Shown here: piece after piece, positions 1-10,198 of the stretch
Layout of the letters: each line of letters begins with the position of its first letter
Position numbering within the stretch: position 1 is the stretch's first letter
Origin: Diacronema lutheri
Taxonomy: Eukaryota > Haptophyta > Pavlovophyceae > Pavlovales > Pavlovaceae
Assembly: GCA_019448385.1 (NCBI GenBank)
Contig: JAGTXO010000006.1
Coordinates: 806,001-870,000, forward strand
Direction: 5' to 3'
DNA: 64,000 bases
The notes under the pieces: model-generated
Seen by the model: the letters and a program-made list of their open reading frames with translations, nothing else
Told to the model about the DNA's origin: nothing
The model's database searches: none
Position numbers and translations under genes: made by a program

Positions 1-2323
1 AGGTACAGGTCCTGCGCGGACAGGTCGACAAAGCGCTTCTGCATGCTCCCGCGCCGGGGGCAGAGCGCGTACGGCGGCGGCTCGCCGGTGACGTGCGTGT
101 AGAGCATCGCGAGGCGCGCGAGCAGCGACGCGCCCATCGCCGCCTTATCCGGCTGCGCGGCGCACGCAAGGGAAGGAAGGGGGGGAGGGGGGGGGGGTGG
201 AGGTCGGGGAGCACGCCATCAGCGCCGTCGAGCGCTCCGCGCGCCGTGGCCCTGCTGCGCGCGCGCGCGGCACGTCGTCCGCGCGGCGCGCGCCCGTCCA
301 TGCCCGGCCGCGGCGCCGCGCCGCGGAGCGCGCGCGCGCGGGGCGCGCCGCGGCACGCGCGCGCGCCGCGCGGACGGCGCGGCCACCGTCGCGCGGCCGG
401 CCCGTGCGTAGCCCCCTCCGTCCCCGCGCGCGCCGCGCGGCGCGCGCGCGCGCGCGTGCGCGCGCGCGCACCGTCAGGAAGTAGTTGGTCGTGTGCCTGA
501 CCTTGGGGTCATCCGTGCTGTAGTCGCATGGGAGCACGAGCCAGTCGGCGTGCTGCGCGAGCGCGGGCGGCAGCCGCGGCGCCGCGCCGGCCGTGTCGCC
601 GGACCACAGCAGCTTGAGCAGCGTCGCGACGTCCGCGTCGCGCTGCTCATTCGACGCGCGCGCGCCGCGCGGCTTGGCGGCCTCGCCCGCGTCGATCGCC
701 GCGCGCAGCAGCTTGCGCAGCAGCTTGTACGCGACGCGGCGCGGGTGCATCTTGTACGCGGTGAAGATCTTCTCCGCCTCGGCGTCGACGCAGCCTTTTA
801 GCGAAGGGTGCGAGCGCGCCGTCGGCGCGTCGCCCTGCGACAGCCGGTCAATGTGCCGCTGGTTGCGCGCCCGCTGCGCCGCGTTGGCCTCGCCGAGCGG
901 ATGGCCGCCCTTCTGGTCGGGCGGCAGCTCGATCTGGCGGATCAGGTTGTCCACGTCGTCCTCGCCCTTGGGGTAGCCCTTCAGCTCGTCGTCTGGGCGC
1001 TGCAGCTCGTCGCCGGGCGAGCACTGCCCGGCGTTCGGCAGCGATGTGTGCGCGCGGTCGTTGAGCACGTTGTACGTCATGCGCGTGCTGGCGTTCGCCT
1101 CGTCCACGACGTGCATCAGCTTGACGCCGTACTTTGCCCGCCCGCGAAAGGCGCCGTCGCTGAGCTCCAGGGTCCGGTACTCCGTGTGCCAGCCCTTCGG
1201 CTTCTGCAGGCAAGCGATGCGCTCGCCCGTCGCGTCCGGCGGCTCGGCCGGCGGCTCGGTGCTCGCGCAGCACGCGCAGGCGGACGCGTTGGCCGCGCCG
1301 GCCGCCGGCGCGGCCGTCCGCGCGGCGCGGCGCGGCGTCGCGGCCGGCTCCGCGCACTCGCCGCACGCGAGCACGCCCCCGCCGACCGCGCCGCCCGCGC
1401 GCGGCCGCGCCGCCGCCGCGCCGCGCCCGGACGCCGGCGCGGTGCTCACCGGCGACTTGAGGAGAGCGGCCTCGCGCTTGGCCTCCGCGCGCAGCCACGC
1501 CTCGAGCAGCCAGCCGGCCGCCTGCGCGTCGCGCTCGCGCGGCCACACGCGCCCGGCGTTGCCCAGCAGGCCGCCGCGCTCCACGCGCAGCACGCACAGC
1601 GCGAGCGCGAGCGCCCACACGCCCGCGCGGCCGGCGGGCGGCACGTACGCACGCGAGCGCTCCGACCGGCGCAGCTGCTCGAGCGTCGCGTCGCGGCCGA
1701 ACAAACGCGCGACGAGCCCGCCCGCCCAGCTTGTCGCCGCCGCGCCCGCCGCGCCATCGCGCGGCGCGCGCTCGAGCAGGAGGAACCGGCGCCAGCGGCC
1801 GCTCGGACCTGCGCCGTGCTCGTCGGCGGCGAGCAGGAGGAGGAGCTGCGGGTCGGCGCCGTCGCTCGGCGAGTGGACGAGCAGCAGCGCGTCGCAGTCG
1901 GTACCGTCGAGACGCTCGCGCAGCCGCTCTTGCGCGGCCTCGTGCCGTGCGTCGCGCGCGTCGAGCAGCGCGCGCGTCTCGCCCGGGCCGAAGAAGGCGC
2001 GGAACCCGCGCGCCGGGTCGCGCACCTGGGCGAGCACGCCGTCAATGGCGGCGGGCGTCACGACCGCATGCTTGCCGCCCGATGCCTTGAGCTCGTTCAG
2101 GCACCGCGCACGAGCCTCCCCCGGCGTCGGCGCCGCCGACGCCGGCGCGGACGCGACCGGCTGCTGCGTCACCGCCGCGTCGCGCGCTCGCAGCTGCGCT
2201 GCCGTCTCGCGCAGGATGAGCGCAAACACCGCCGCGCGGTACTCGGCGAGCTGCGCCGTCGCGTGCACGTTGAGCGCAAGCACGCTCGCCGCGGCAGCGA
2301 GCGCGCTCTGGTCGCCGCCGCCA

Positions 2324-2356
<33 letters not shown>

Positions 2357-5300
2357 ACGTCGGCGGCGGCGTCACGCGCGCCGAGCGCGAGCCAGGACAT
2401 GACCACGACGCAGGCGGCGCGCGAATCCGCCTTGCGCTCGACGCGCCAGCGGCCGCCGACCGCGCGCCCGTGCGCCGTCGGCTGCGCCGACCGCGCGGTC
2501 GCCGGCGCAGCGCCGTCGACGGGCGGAAGCGCGCGCAGGCGGAGCGCGCGCGCGAGCCCGCGGACGAGCTGCTCCGCCTGGCGCTCGATCTCCTTGGCGC
2601 GCTCGCGCACGGCGATCGGCTTGGCCCCCGTGGCGCGCTCCGGCGCGGCGGTCGGGTTGTAGTGCTGCACCCAGCCGCCCTCGCCGTCGCGCACGACGAC
2701 CACGACGGCCGCGCCGACCCGCCGATTGGTGCTGGCGAAGAGCAGCGCGAGGTGCGTGCACTTGCCGAGGCCGTGCTCGTCCAGCGCGGCCTGCGCGCGA
2801 TTGGGCTCGCCGCCGCCGTCGGCGACGGCGGCGAGCAGCGCGCGCGCGACGGCCGGTCCGGCCGTCCTCCACGGCCGGCCGGCTTTGTCCGCGGCGCGGT
2901 TGATCGCGCCGAGCTCGGCCTCGACGACGATCGAAGGCACCTCGGTGTACTTGCCCTGGAGCGCGCGCACGTCGTGCGTCGACAGCGGCCGCCCGCCACA
3001 CGTGTACGTGAGCGGCGGACCGCCGGGTCGCGCCGCCGCGTCGACGCGCGCGGTGTCGGCCGCGAGCCGCGCGCGCGCCTCGGCATCGCGCTTGCGCTTG
3101 CGCGGCAGCGGCGGCAGGTGCGGCGCGACGCGGCGGCCGCGCGACTCGCCGGCCGGCTCCGCGCTCGGCGCGCCGGGCGCGCCGGCCGGCGCGCCCGCCG
3201 CGCGCGCGCTCGCGCCGCCGCCGCGCGCGCGCGCGCCGTCCGGCTCGGCCGCGTACACGAGCAGCAGCGCGCGGCCCTCGAGCGCGACCCTCGCGGTGCA
3301 CGCGCGCCGGCTCGCGGCGGCAACGCGCATCCAGTCGCGATCGCCGGGCGCGAGGGCAGCGCAGGCGACGAGCCGCTCCTTGTCGTCGCACGCGTCGCGC
3401 AGCACGACGGCGACCAGCCTGAGCACGGCGGCGGGCTCGGCGTCGGCGTCGGCGTCGGCCCCGTCCGCGGTCGGCTCGGCCGGCTCGGCGCCGCGCGCGA
3501 CGCGCAGCGCGAGCCGCTCGGGCATCTCGAGCAGCGACTCGGTCGCGTCCGCGACGTGCACGACGACGAGCCGCGGCGGGTTGCGCACCCCGTGCGCGCC
3601 GAGCGTGCGCGACACGGCGGCGCTGGCGCTCGCGCCGCGCGCGTCGGCGGCGCGCAGCGCGACGAGCGGCCACGCGGCCGACGCGCCGCGCGCCGAGGGC
3701 GCGCCCGGCGCCGGCGGCTCGCCGCCGCGCAGCGCGCGCTCGAGCTCGTCGCTCGCGCCGCACGCGCGCAGCACGTCGAGCAGCGCGCGCAGCGCGCCGT
3801 CGGCCGACAAGCCGCGCGCCGTGCCCGCCGGCCAGCCCGCCGACTGCTCGAGCGCGGCGGCGAGCGGCGCGACGCGCGCCGACTCGGGCGCGCTCTCGTC
3901 ATCGGGCTCGAGCGCGTTGTGCAGGCGCGCGAGCGCGCGCGCGACGGCCGCGGCGCCACTGTCGGGGGCGCGGCTCGCCGCGCGCACCGCGCGCCGCCAG
4001 GCCGGCACGAACATGAGCGCCGACACGAGCGCCGCGAGCGCGCGCGCCTCGCGCGCGTCGCTCGCGCCGAGGCGCGGCGGCACGCGCGCGGCGCCGTGCG
4101 GCGCGGTGCCTCGGAAGCGTGGGCTTAGCGTGTAGGCGAGGTGCTGCGGCACGCCGCGCGCCTCCGCGAGCGCGCGTCCGTCCTCGACCTCGCGCCACGC
4201 CTCCTCGATCGCCGGCGTGGCGCGCGCGAGCCAGTCGGGGTCGGCGGGCAGGTGGATCACGACGAGAATCGGCGCCCAGTCCAGCCGCGGGTTCGTGTGA
4301 CGGTCGGGCACGACCCACACGAGCAGCACCGTGCCCTCCGCGCCGCACGCCGCCTCGTAGATCCTGGGCTGCGAGCGCCAATCGGGCTTGACGCGCAGCG
4401 CCCACGCGTGGACGATGGCAGCGGCGCGGTCGCCATCGAAGTGAACCGTCTTCACCTCGCCGATGACGGACCGGCCGGACCGCCAGCAGAACACCGCGTC
4501 CGCCGACCCGCCGGCGATGGCCGCGAGCGGTTCGGGCGCGGCGAGCCGCGGCAAGCCCTCGAAGACGGCAAAGTCCTCGTCCGCATTGTACACGCCGCCC
4601 CAGCCGTCGAGCGCGAGCCCGCGCGCGGCCGCTCGTACCGCGCGCAACTGGTTCTCCACGCCCGACGTCATGTGCCATGTCGTCCCCGCGAAGCCGGGCT
4701 TGCCCAGCTTGGCCAGCACGACGTTACCGTACCCCGCGCCCTGCGTCGCGGCGGCGAGGCGGTGCATCTCCGCGCCGGTCATGACCTCCGGGCGCTGCTG
4801 CGTGACGATCGTGCCCGTCGCGTGCGCGTCGAGCGTGCCGACCACGGCGGGCGCGCGCCCGGCGACGAGGAGGTGGTCGCGCCCGCCGAGTAGCAGCCGC
4901 GGCGCGCACACGAGCGCGCGGTTGTTCTTGCACTGCGAGCCATTGCCGCGCGTCGTGCGCGGCGCCTCGACAGCAATGCTGGCTGGCGTGAGCACGCCCG
5001 AGTGGCACGCGTTCGTGTGGCCATCCCGCGGCGGCCCAGCGGCGCCCCCCAGAGCGTGTGCAAGCGCGCGCGCCGCATCGCCGCCGACGCTGACGAGTAC
5101 GGCGATGCCCTCGCCGGACTCTGAAGGCACGGCGATCTGCTCGAGCACTGGCCCGACGCGTGTGTCGGCTTCGAAGGCCGCAGCGAGCCCGGGCACTCGG
5201 CCGAGCAGCAACCGGAAGAGCTCGGCGGCATCCTGCGGCGTCCTTCGCGCGCCACGGCCCGAGATGACGTCGATGACGGACACAAGACACAGCCGTGTCG

Positions 5301-5694
5301 GCGCCTTGGTGTCCTCGATCAGCGTGCCAAAGTCCCGAAAACGCGCCCTCTCGACGCTGTTGGCACGGCGCGAAGCGGAGCGAAGCATCGCACGGAGCAC
5401 GTTCAGGGCGAAGAGCGATTGCATAAGGACGGTCGTGTAGCACGCGTTGCCCTCGTTTTTCGCGCCTGCGCCGCGCCGCGCAGCGCCGGGTGTGCGGGGT
5501 GCGCACGCACGGTTTGCGGCGGGATGGAGGGAGGCTGGCTGGGCGCGCGCCGAGCCCGGCAAGCCGTGCAGGCGCTCACCACGCGGCACGCCGGGCACTC
5601 TCACCGGCCACATCGGGCCGTCAAACGCGTCTTCCACAGGCTGCCGACCAACGACGTAAAACTTGCTCAAGGCGCTGCGCCGTGCGCGCGCCAT
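1..5694 (-). CDS. USP-nuclease-Fanzor multidomain protein, runs off left edge
   Basis: Minus-strand ORF starting at 5694 and open to the left edge, with two placeable introns (5466-5579, GTGAGC...CAG; 153-471, GTGCGC...CAG with a long pyrimidine tract). Across the first intron the frame reads VPRG/AKNEGNACYTTVLM, a ubiquitin-specific-protease (peptidase C19) cysteine box, followed by PQDAAELFRLLL as in USPs. Next come a segment with GEVKT (PD-(D/E)XK-like), two degenerate protease-fold segments (about 2.3-3.1 kb and 1.4-2.1 kb) and, from about 1215 down, a Fanzor-type N-terminal region. Its signature HTTNYFLT plus LLARLAMLYTHVTGEPPPY matches HTTRYFLV plus LLCRLAHIHTQLTGRPPRY in the Fanzor near 45.4 kb. 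The RuvC core would lie beyond the left edge. It could be two genes rather than one fusion; the high GC makes stop-free runs easy. The domain calls are firmer than the gene model. Confidence 0.6.
472..1230 (-). other. Fanzor N-terminal region (left copy)
   Basis: Residues read from KPKGWHTEYRTLEL through HTTNYFLT, then across intron 153-471 into PDKAAMGASLLARLAMLY at the left edge. It shares the HTT-YFL and LL-RLA-T-TG-PP-Y signatures with the complete Fanzor at the other end of the window, but the rest has diverged strongly, so these are two Fanzor lineages and not a recent duplicate. The assignment rests on that similarity, because the catalytic half is outside the window. Confidence 0.5.
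3814..4860 (-). repeat. 1,047-bp direct repeat, copy 1 (PD-(D/E)XK-like segment)
   Basis: This stretch recurs at 59889-60935 in the same orientation with no net length change and, by eye, mid-90s percent identity. Read on the minus strand it encodes a roughly 345-residue segment containing ADAVFCW, then eleven residues, then GEVKTVHF. That D-x(n)-E-x-K spacing is typical of PD-(D/E)XK nucleases. Both copies are in frame inside larger protease-bearing ORFs. Confidence 0.9.
4861..5694 (-). other. USP (peptidase C19)-like catalytic head
   Basis: Protein segment from the proposed start at 5694. The cysteine box is KNEGNACYTTVLMQSLF, with the active Cys in NACY, assembled across intron 5466-5579 in matching phase (G|GC). 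It is followed by DAAELFRLLL, the family's QEF-like helix. I could not identify the C-terminal His box with confidence, because the segment runs into the repeat at 4860. It would remove ubiquitin or a ubiquitin-like modifier if active. Confidence 0.6.
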
Positions 5695-7180
5695 GCGCGC
5701 GCTGTTGCGGGCTGCGCAGCAGGGACGACGGGGGAATTGGCGAGCGAGGGTTGGGCGCAGATCAGCGTGGTGGCGCGGCAAGACGAGCGCGCGCCGGGCG
5801 TCTGGCGCGGAGGCGCCCCGCGCGAGGACGCGAGCCGCTTCTCGCACCGGACGGGCGCCCACGCGCAAGCCGGCTTTCGAGGGCTGGTGGATGGTGGCAG
5901 ATGCCGAAACGGACACATGAAATGATGCGTCGGCGGCGCGAGCGCGGGACGATCTTGCCCGGGCAATTGTGCGCACGCTGCCAGCGCGCGTATGCGTGCG
6001 CATGCAGCGGGCGGCGCGCACGTTGCGCGTGACGGGGCGCCGAGCGGCACACCGGCGGGGACGCGCTCGCCGCTGCCGTGGCATCGTACGCTGCCTGCGT
6101 GCTGGCCCGCACGCACGTTGCCGGCGCGAGGGGACGGCGAGTGCGCCTCGGCCGAACAGGCGCGAACGTTACGCCCGAGCGCGTGGCCGGGCCCCGCCGA
6201 CTGCACGCAGCGCCGGCCCAGGCGCGCATCCGCCCGACGCGGATTTGGACGACGCATCGAACGGCACGCCGAGCGTCTGCGCCCGCCTCGCGGCCGGTCG
6301 CGCCGGCCCCTCTTCGGCCCGAGGCCGCACGTCCGCCGCGCGCCGCTTCGGCGCGCGGCGCGGCGCTCCCGGAACGCGCATGGCACACGCGCGGTGCGCG
6401 GGCACGCCCGCAACGCGCCATTCCAGCGCGAGCAGTTCGGCAAGCTTACAGCGCGCGAGCAGCCGGGCATGTGCCGCGGACACACAGTTCGCTGTGTGCG
6501 CCGGCCGCGACGACACGGCGTAGCGGCGCGAGGCTGGCCGCCGGGGCCACGGGCGTAATCGTGGCGCGACGCCATGGCATGAGCATTCAATTCATCGGGG
6601 GGTGGGGGGGGGGAGGGGGGGGGGGGGGGGCGCGTTGTGCGCACTTGGCGCGCGAGTAGTGCGAGTAGCGGGCGAGCCTCGTCGCCCACCCCCGGCTCGG
6701 CGGCGCGCCGCCTGCTCGCCGGGTCGCGCACCGCCGTCGCCGCCGCTGCGCACTTGCCCAGCTTGCCGGCAGGCGGCGGCGACGGCGGCGGCTGCGGCTG
6801 CGGCGCGAGCGCGACGCCGGGCGGCGGCAGCGCCGACGGCACGCGCGCAGCGGCGACCCACGCGGCGGCGGGCAGCGCGCCAGCGTGAGGCCCCTGTGGC
6901 GCCCTGCGCGCCCTCGAAGGGCGCGCAGGTACGCGGGCCAGTCGCGCGGCGCGCGGTGTTGGCGAGCACCCGCCGGCTGCGCGTCGGCCGCGAGCGGCGC
7001 GGCGGGCGTCGCGCCGGCGGGTGCTGGGCAGCACCGCGCGCCGGCGGCGCGCCCGCCGCCAGCGCGCCGCCCGCCGCCGGCGCCGCGCGCGCCGTCCGAG
7101 CCGCGCCCGCCGCGCCCGCCGCCACCGCGCGCCGCCGCCGCGCATTCGCGCGCGGCGGCGACGGCGGCCGCGGCGAACGC
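5695..7180. other. No recognisable gene; low-complexity GC stretch
   Basis: Between the USP-Fanzor ORF and the helicase. The part at 6630-7180 is almost pure G/C with alanine/arginine-rich conceptual translations in every frame, and the part at 5700-6590 gives only Arg/Ala-rich open frames. I see no conserved motif. A homopurine run (6597-6630) lies inside. Confidence 0.5.
6597..6630. repeat. G-rich homopolymer tract
   Basis: About 34 bases, all G except one T and one A. Read on the minus strand, the sense strand of the flanking element genes, it is a C tract like those found in introns of this window. Confidence 0.9.
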
Positions 7181-7199
7181 CGCCGCCGCCGCCGCCGCC

Positions 7200-9280
7200 T
7201 CGCCACCGCTGACCGCGCGGAGCACCTCTTTGAAGACGACGGTGCGCGTCACAGGGTCCGGGCCAAGCGCAAAGCGGATGCGCGACGCGTGCCCGAGGGC
7301 GCGAAGCGGCCACGTAGAGCTGGCCGTGCGTGAAGCACAGCTCGGCGAGCCACACGCCCGCGCACCCAAGCGCTTGACCCTGCGCCTTGTTACGCCGGCC
7401 GCACCGGGAACTGGCGGTGCATCCATGCAAACGCGAACGTGCCCTCGTCGGGCGAGTGGTGGTCGATGCGCGCGATGAGCACGGTGCTGTCGCGCCCGGC
7501 GGCCGCGCCGGGGCGCGCGCACTTGAGCAGCCGGCCGCCGGCGCGCACGCCGCGCACGACCAGCCGCGTGCCGCTGCACAGCCCCTCGCCGTGCGAGAGG
7601 AGGCGAGTGGCTACGGGCTCCGTCGGGTAGGCCGAGACGCCTCGGGCAGCTGCACGGGATCGAGCGGGAACGCGCCGGGCATGGCCCCGGCAGGCGGCAC
7701 CGCCGCGGGAAAGGCGCCGTCGCCGAGGCTGCGCGGCAGCTTCGCCCACTCGCCCGCGCCGAGCGCGTCGCCCGTGTCGCGCGCCGCGTTCGAGGCGCGA
7801 GAGTTCCCGACCAAGGCGTGCGGCCGATCGTGCTGCCACGACGCCGAGTACTCGAGGCAGGAGCGCACGATCTGCGCGCGCGAGCCGCGCCGCACCACCG
7901 GCAAGCATTTGCAAAAGTCGCCGGCGAGCAGCAACGTCTTGCCGCCGAAGCGCTCGTCGACGCCCGTCACGTCGCGCAAACACCGATCGAGCGAGTCAAG
8001 GCGGCCCCGCTTCTGCATCGGCGCCTCGTCCCCCACGATCATTCGCCGCGGCGGCCACGGAGCACCCGCGCTCGGAGCGCGGCACGACATTAAAGGCTTG
8101 CCCGTCCGAGTCGGCGCCGACGGGCACCTTGAAGGTCGAGTGGAAGGTGCGGCCGTCGGGCAGCAGCGTGGCGGCGACGCCCGAGGACGCGCACACGACG
8201 ACCGCGTGCCCATCCGCGCGCACGGCGGCGATGATGGCGCGCTCGACGAACGTCTTGCCCGTGCCGCCCGGCGCGTCGCAAAGATGCAGCCGGTCGCCCA
8301 CGCCGCGCAGCGCCGATTCGACGACCGCGCCGTGGAGCGCGCGCTGCTGGCCGCCCTCGGCCATCGCCGCGCGCGCCGCCTCCGCGCTCGCAGCCCGCTC
8401 GGCGCGATCGTAGCCCTGCGCGCGCGCGAGCTCGCGCCCGCCCGGCCCGGCCGGCGCGCGCGCCGTGCGCAGACCGGCCACCGCCGCGAGCGCCGCCGCG
8501 CGCTCGCGCTCGTCGGGCACGTACAACCCCGTGGAGTCGAACGTGTCGGCCCAGGCGGCCACTCCGTACGAGGCGAAGGCGTCCGAGCCGGGCTGCGGGC
8601 GCTGCTCGGCGCGCCTGAGGAGCATGACCCCGCACACGTTCCACTTGGTGCCAAACATCGAGCCCGTGAGCCCCGTGTAGACGCAGTCGAGCTGCGTGGC
8701 GATGGCGCAGACGTCCTCGTGCCGGATCTCGTCGACCGGTTTGCGCCGCGCGTCGACGAGCGGCACGACGCGCTCGGAGCCCGCCCACGTGAACGTGCGC
8801 GTCGACATGTTCAGCCGCGTGTGCGCGAGCGTGTCGTCCTTGATATTTGGGCTTGACGGTGGGCGAGAGCTTGCCGCGCACCTCCTCCTTCGAGAGGCCG
8901 CGCATGTCGAGCAGCGCCTTCTGGCGCGCGTGCACCGTCTCGACGCGCTGATCGTCGATGGCGCGCAGGGCGCCAAAGTAGGCGTCCATCTGCGCGAGCG
9001 GCGCGCCTTCAATCGGCAGCTCCTTGTCGGTCACGCCGGCCGTGTACGCCGCCTTGTCGACGTCCGTCGGCCCGTACATGGTGCCAAAGTTGCCGTCGCC
9101 CGTGAGCTTGGGCCAGTCGACGACGCAGGGCGGCGTGACGAAGGCGAGCGCGCGGCGCGACGGCCCGTAGCTCAGCTTGTCGACCGTGCGCGCCTGCTCG
9201 CTCGGCTTGACCGGCCGCGTGCTCACGATCTCGCAGTTGACGAGCGCCGCGTCGAAGGCGCGCAGGTCGATGGCGGCCAT
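7200..9280 (-). pseudogene. Decayed PIF1-like helicase with an N-terminal unknown domain
   Basis: Starts near 9280 with a roughly 240-residue region I do not recognise, then a PIF1-family superfamily 1 helicase. Walker A GGTGKTF (about 8.25 kb), the following ASSGVAATLL and the HSTFK box, motif II DEAPMQ, motif III LLAGDFCKCLPVV, then LCSGTRLVV, QFPVR, NKAQGQ with HGQLYVAASR, and the C-terminal TVVFKEVL are all present in the right order on the minus strand. The reading frame is interrupted about four times, so the gene looks inactive unless some breaks are introns. PIF1 helicases of this kind are found in Helitrons and in large DNA viruses; I see no HUH-type Rep domain here. It probably belonged to the same element cluster as the adjacent Fanzor-USP ORF. 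Confidence 0.65.
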
Positions 9281-9470
9281 GGTCGTTTTGCGCGGGAGAT
9301 CACGCTGCAGGCGGCTCCACAGTGGGTTCGAGAAAAAAAAAAAGCTGGGCCAACGGTCAGTCGAGCGCCACAAGCAACCCTCGGGAGCCGGTGGCCAACC
9401 CAACCCAACGATCTTCGTCGCCACCCTTCGCGCGTTTTCCGTTCGCGCCCAAGCAGACAAGGAGACCACA

Positions 9471-9749
9471 ATGTCGGTGCTGCTCGGCGCGATGATGGGC
9501 GGCTCGGTGGCGATCGTGCTCTACGTGCGCGCGCGACGTCGCGAGGTGCAGCACGGGCGCGTGGCGACGCCGCGCATCATCCAGCGCCAGCTCGAGCTGC
9601 AGCTGCCGTGGGGCCGGCCGGACGAGGCATCCGTCGCCTCGCGTGCCGAAACGCCGGGCGTCGAGGCCGCGTCGCGCTCGGTGCGCGACGCGGCGCCCGA
9701 GCCGGACCCGGACGAGGGCTACGTGCGCGTGGCGAGCGCGGCGTTCTGA
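9471..9749 (+). CDS. Small single-pass membrane protein, 92 aa
   Basis: Short ORF beginning MSVLLGAMMGGSVAIVLYVR, a clear N-terminal transmembrane or signal-anchor segment followed at once by a basic RARRRE stop-transfer cluster. The remainder is polar, acidic near the end (EPDPDEGYV), with no recognised domain. It is head-to-head with the decayed helicase (start 9280), and its stop lies 80 bp before a MITE. The ATG is the only one in frame in front of the hydrophobic stretch. I do not recognise the family. It could be a small mitochondrial or endomembrane protein; the sequence supports only the topology. Confidence 0.5.
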   Translation: MSVLLGAMMGGSVAIVLYVRARRREVQHGRVATPRIIQRQLELQLPWGRPDEASVASRAETPGVEAASRSVRDAAPEPDPDEGYVRVASAAF

Positions 9750-9828
9750 GGCGCGCGCGACGTCGCCCAGCCAGAGCAGCCCGGGGCGGGGCGAGTCCGG
9801 CTGCGCGGAGGTCCGGCTCGAGCGGGCG

Positions 9829-10198
9829 GGCGCCATGCTCTGAGCCGCCGCCGCTTTTCAAAAGGGTGTAGGGTGTAGGGTGTAGGATGCAAAACAAGCC
9901 CTCCCCACATTTGGGCCCGACGTCATTCCTTCTTTCGAAGCCGTGACGTTACTCACGTACGAGTACTTTTACTTAGTGTAGGATGTATCTATTCTCTAAG
10001 TATTTACATAGTGTATGGTGTAGGATAAGTACGGTTATGAAAGTCCCATAGGGGGAGAAGGAATGACGCTGTGACGAAAGAAGGAATGACGTCGGGCCCA
10101 GATGTGGGGAGGGCTTGTTTTGCATCCTACACCCTACACCCTACACCCTTTTGAAAAGCGGCGGCGGCGCGGAGCATGGCGGCTCAGAGCATGGCGCC
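9829..10198. mobile_element. MITE with long terminal inverted repeats (about 105 bp)
   Basis: The left arm from 9829 and the right arm ending at 10198 are inverted copies. Both carry GCCGCTTTTCAAAAG, three GGGTGTA-type units, then GATGCAAAACAAGCC and CATT(C)TGGGCCCGACGTC, with one base mismatch in the inner 90 bp. A 12-bp insertion in the right arm separates an outer 21-bp matching block. The roughly 130-bp core is AT-rich compared with the surroundings. No ORF for a transposase. I found no convincing target-site duplication. Confidence 0.8.

Noticed and set aside
808-4128. 1,106-residue plus-strand open frame opposite the USP-Fanzor ORF
   Set aside because: Arg/Ala/Gly-rich mirror of the minus-strand protein with no motif; the minus frame holds the recognisable domains.
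7200-9280. Autonomous Helitron
   Set aside because: PIF1-type helicase is present but no HUH Rep motif, no CTRR hairpin end could be recognised, so the class is left open.
9852-10150. GGGTGTA repeats as an interstitial telomere
   Set aside because: Only three units per arm and they are part of perfectly matching inverted arms of a MITE.
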